A stretch of DNA of 64,000 nt from Homalodisca vitripennis. Its lineage: Eukaryota > Arthropoda > Insecta > Hemiptera > Cicadellidae. A program made the translations under genes and the position numbers. Shown here in pieces: positions 60,912 to 64,000 of the stretch. Positions within the stretch are counted from its first letter, which is position 1. Each line of letters begins with the position of its first letter. Under the pieces are notes generated by a model. The model was not told the origin of the DNA. It did not search any database and saw nothing but the letters and a program-made list of their open reading frames with translations. The stretch spans positions 105,020,001 through 105,084,000 of the forward strand of contig NC_060214.1 of assembly GCF_021130785.1 (NCBI RefSeq), read 5' to 3'.

Positions 60912-61013
60912 ACCCCCCCCCCACCCCCCCCCCCCCCCACCCCCCCCCCCCCCCACCCCCCCCCCCCCCCACCCCCCCCCCCCCCCACCCCCCCCCCCCC
61001 CCACCCCCCCCCA
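60912..61013. repeat. C15A tandem array with exact 16-bp period
   Basis: Long C-tracts are broken by single A residues at 60923, 60939, 60955, 60971, 60987 and 61003, exactly 16 bp apart. Partial tracts lie at both ends. The minus strand is G15T. Proline-rich and glycine-rich frames here are artefacts. Confidence 0.95.
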
Positions 61014-63106
61014 TTTTTTTATTTAAATTATTCAGAGTACGTATTTTTTTCTTATTTTGTAATAACGATTCACCTTGTGGACTACTAGTTATTTTGTAAA
61101 CTTACTTTTAACACCTTAATACCAACTGGTTTTCATACATTGTACAAAGTTTTTATTGTCTTCATTATTTAATAAAAAAAATATATCTTACCTAAGGCAC
61201 TGACAAGCAGTTTTATCTGTAGTAAGAGTCCATAGTGAAGTGGGGAATTCCAGTGCCGACTGGAATTTGCTTTTTATGTTTTCTTTAATTCAAGGCAAAA
61301 CCTAAGTTTTTCTGGTTAAAAACCGCGTTGAAAATTACACATACAATTCAAATCTTGAGATAGTTCGGCTTCACAGTGGAGAGTTATATACGTATATTCA
61401 ACAGGTTGAACCAAAACTTGCAGCATTATTAATGATATACCCCGCCATTAAAACGAATGAACCCTACATTAATTCCTCACAACATAAAAATATACTACTA
61501 TATATCCTAACATAATTTACGTATAATTTGAACACAACAGTCGTTCCCCTTTTTTGGAGGTAATTATGAGAATACCAAAACAAACCAATAAACATCTGAA
61601 CAAAACCTTTCGTCGCCGTCAATCCAGCCCAGAATTCTTCACTACTGAATGCATTAATTATGATATAAACAACTAAAATAATATACACATATGACTGTGT
61701 AAGAACACAATATGCGTAGTACAAAAATAAAGAGCTGGCATACGTCCATTAACTGTTTCTACTTGCCCGTCTCTTACAGTAATGTGGTGAAAATTCGACC
61801 AATCTACATTCCATTGTAGAATTATTTACCATTGCATATACTATTATAACCCTTTACATAGCATCTATCCAATTATATACCGCATCAAGACTGTAGTCTC
61901 AGATATGTCTCAAGTTTACTACACTATGCAGTCATGTATAAGTCAAACTAGCTAGTACAATGATTGATTAAAGTAGAGCGCTATTTCCGAGATGGATTCG
62001 GCTCCTGGTCCGCCTGTGACGTTAATCCTGAAGAGTTAGTATTTCACGAAGGACAGGACCGACAAGTAAAGCATATGACTTCCTTTTTATTGTGTAAATA
62101 TTATCTTCAACTTAGTGAACCAAGACTGGAAGAGAGGGCATCATTTTTAGCGGTATGATGATGTCCAATTTTTAGTGCATGACTTCCATCACAGGACTGT
62201 TGCAGGTTGATAGAGGAGATGAGCAAGGCTCCAGATACAGCACCGGGTCAAAAAACCGATCCCTGTGGAAACGCCAACAGTGATCGACGTGATGTAGGAA
62301 AATCTATAATTAAAAAGAAGCGGCGCTCAGAGAGAAAGGACAGTAGACGACGAATTTGGGAGTTAGAAAGAACTTTTGGCCGACTTGTGGTCACACGTGT
62401 TGGACGAAGACTCTATTAAGCTGGATGGAAATGAAATGGACGTTGACCATCTGCGCTATTGCAAAGTTAGTTGTAAAAAAGGGCAGTAGATTTTTATTTT
62501 GAAGTTAAAAATATTAATGAAATAATAGTTTCATTCCTTACTTTTACTTAACCGCATGAATGGGAAGTTACTTAGGTTGATAGTAGTTGAATAATTACCG
62601 GATGTTCAAATATCTCACCACTTTCGCTAGAATTTTCTAAATTGCCTAAGACAATGGTAGCAACATATCCTGACAACGTTTTTTATGGCTTTTGAAATAT
62701 CCAACCTCCTCTCTCCCAAATTGGATGGGGTAGAACTCAAAACCTTTGAACGGATAAAGTGCTTCCAAAAATAGCAGTCTCCGGATAATACCAATGTACC
62801 CAAATATTACTTTCTCCTCTATTTGTACTAGCGTACACACACACAAATCTAAAAACTTAATTTGTACTTCGTAGTTGAAATATTAAAAAACCATATATTT
62901 TACAATAAAAACTTGTTTAAATTCTTTAAAAAATTAAGGGCATAAAAGTGTTTAAAGTTCAACCCGGTTCTTATGGGGTAAAACTACAGCCGGTTCTTAT
63001 GTTATATTGACGAACAACGTGTTAACTACTTACTATATTCGTATTTAGTAACTTCCCTGTCTATTTCTCTCTGTCGAGTGTAACAATTTAAAAAAGAGTG
63101 CATAAT
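61014..63106. other. Mostly non-coding stretch
   Basis: No gene recognised with confidence. A GC-richer part at 61964-62419 holds two short plus-strand frames (see the separate entry). Confidence 0.45.
62207..62419 (+). CDS. Candidate exon encoding a basic peptide, function unknown
   Basis: An open frame of about 70 codons follows an acceptor-like TGTTGCAG ending at 62206. It begins MIEEMSKAPDTAPGQKTDPC and contains the strongly basic run KKKRRSERKDSRRR, resembling a nuclear localisation or nucleic-acid-binding segment. A second frame (61964-62158) lies just upstream in a different frame. I recognise neither. They could be a host exon, a relic of a mobile element, or chance; the local GC content is above the surroundings. 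Confidence 0.2.
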   Translation: MIEEMSKAPDTAPGQKTDPCGNANSDRRDVGKSIIKKKRRSERKDSRRRIWELERTFGRLVVTRVGRRLY

Positions 63107-63283
63107 AGTACTAAATGTTAATAAAACAATACTTTCCAATATAGTTTATTTTGTGGACGAGGCCTTTCAAAACCGAGGGTTTCATCATCGGAGTTACCTG
63201 ATGATGAAACCCTTGGTTTCGAAAGGCCTCGTCCAAAAAATAAACTATACTAGAAAAGTATTGTTTTATTAACATTTACTACT
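63107..63283. repeat. Large hairpin of two inverted Penelope-type ends
   Basis: Arms 63107-63190 and about 63198-63283 are inverted copies, about 90% identical, with a loop of about 7 bp. Each contains GTTAATAAAACAATACTT, AGTTTATTTT, GGACGAGGCCTTTC and GGGTTTCATCATC. The wording (CTGATGATGAAACC...GAAAGG) is what I associate with the ends of Penelope-like elements, so this may be two ends joined tail to tail. Confidence 0.75.
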
Positions 63284-64000
63284 ATTGCTATACTATATCC
63301 AAGTAAGTTAAGCAACGTCAAGCGTGGCTGCTGTTTGATTCGATGACTGCTGAACGACCCTTCCCTATCCTTACAAGTAGCAGTCCGCCTGCCCACCCAT
63401 GGTCACCTTTAAGCCTACGGTTCCCAGGTTATGAATAACAGAGGGCTCCTCAACCTTAACTTAACCCCTAACATAGACCTAACCTGTTGAAATAAGACAT
63501 TCTTTACTTTTTTTATATTGAAAATGAAAATCTGTTGAAAATCTTCAAACACTTCAAAAATGTTCAATAATAGCTCAATAATGTTTTGGTTTTGTACTAA
63601 ATATCTATGCATATCATAAAGCTAATACATATTTCTTTATTTAACATATTTACGGACGCATTAAAACACAAGTGTCCTAGAAAACCGTTTAAAATAAATG
63701 TGTGTGTTTTACTTTCTATCTTGAAGGGTTGTATCGCTGCATTGCTTGTTATTCCAATATGCAATGTAGTCTGTTGGACAGTTTTTTCACAACAATTGGT
63801 AAATGACGATACTAGATTTACAAGTCACTTTAGTAATGATGGGATGACTTCTTTTCGTTTTGACTATTACAGAAAAAATTGCATTTAATTATTGTCACGA
63901 TATAAGTGTTTTTTTAACAATAAAAATTAAAGTATAGTCTGAAAATTTCCCGGAAATTAGTGTGGTGTGTTAGACGATAAGTTTCCAAGTTAAAGGCTAC
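63284..64000. other. Non-coding stretch
   Basis: A 93-codon plus-strand frame at 63607-63888 is rich in hydrophobic residues but has no recognisable motif; it is not called as a gene. Confidence 0.5.

Noticed and set aside
60792..61099. Glycine-rich and proline-rich frames
   Set aside because: Produced by the C15A array.
61464..61724. 86-codon minus-strand hydrophobic frame
   Set aside because: Tyr/Ile/Val-rich and without motif; likely chance.

Overview
The window is AT-rich eukaryotic DNA (about two-thirds A+T by eye). It has no bacterial-style operons, long stretches without any convincing reading frame, many microsatellites and several classes of transposable element. The combination of a Ty3/Gypsy LTR retrotransposon primed by initiator tRNA-Met, a Penelope-like element, a Jockey/CR1-type LINE, a DD41D-type mariner and a DNA transposon carrying a protein family common in insects points to an arthropod. 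An insect is most likely, perhaps a hemipteran; the species is not identifiable from this. No host gene could be named.

Layout. 1-3.7 kb is non-coding with a (TA)n run. 3.78-5.93 kb is a Penelope-like element on the minus strand, bounded by TA repeats. 5.99-7.13 kb holds a degraded minus-strand coding relic resembling large DNA transposon/virus-type proteins. 8.0-8.85 kb is a near-perfect 422-bp tandem duplication. 9.3 kb carries a tRNA-like pol III promoter sequence. 17.0-17.7 kb is a five-unit minisatellite. 18.66-18.84 kb is a long (GT)n run. 26.3-28.2 kb is a decayed LINE on the plus strand. 33.7 kb has a Helitron-like end. 35.24-37.21 kb is a complete but frameshifted mariner with about 218-bp terminal inverted repeats and TA target duplications.

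40.67-47.67 kb is a complete Ty3/Gypsy element on the minus strand, flanked by a GTAA duplication. Its LTRs (834 and 831 bp) differ by about two substitutions plus one A/TA-run length difference. Its parts read, in element order: LTR, tRNA-iMet primer site, structured leader, gag with a zinc knuckle, a textbook -1 frameshift signal, protease, RT-RNase H, integrase, polypurine tract, LTR. It has no env. Its frames are broken by several one-base shifts, most of them in homopolymers, which contrasts with its extreme youth.

57.06-59.85 kb is a 2.8-kb DNA transposon with 35-bp inverted repeats, repeated subterminal 11-mers and a broken spliced gene of an insect-widespread family. Its superfamily I cannot assign. 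60.9-61.0 kb is a C-rich array with an exact 16-bp period. 63.1-63.3 kb is a large hairpin made of two inverted Penelope-type ends.

The strongest candidates for follow-up are the gag-pol frameshift signal with its downstream stem-loop, the unassigned DNA transposon, the hammerhead-like motifs in the Penelope ends, and the exact C15A array. All element coding regions here appear non-functional as written.
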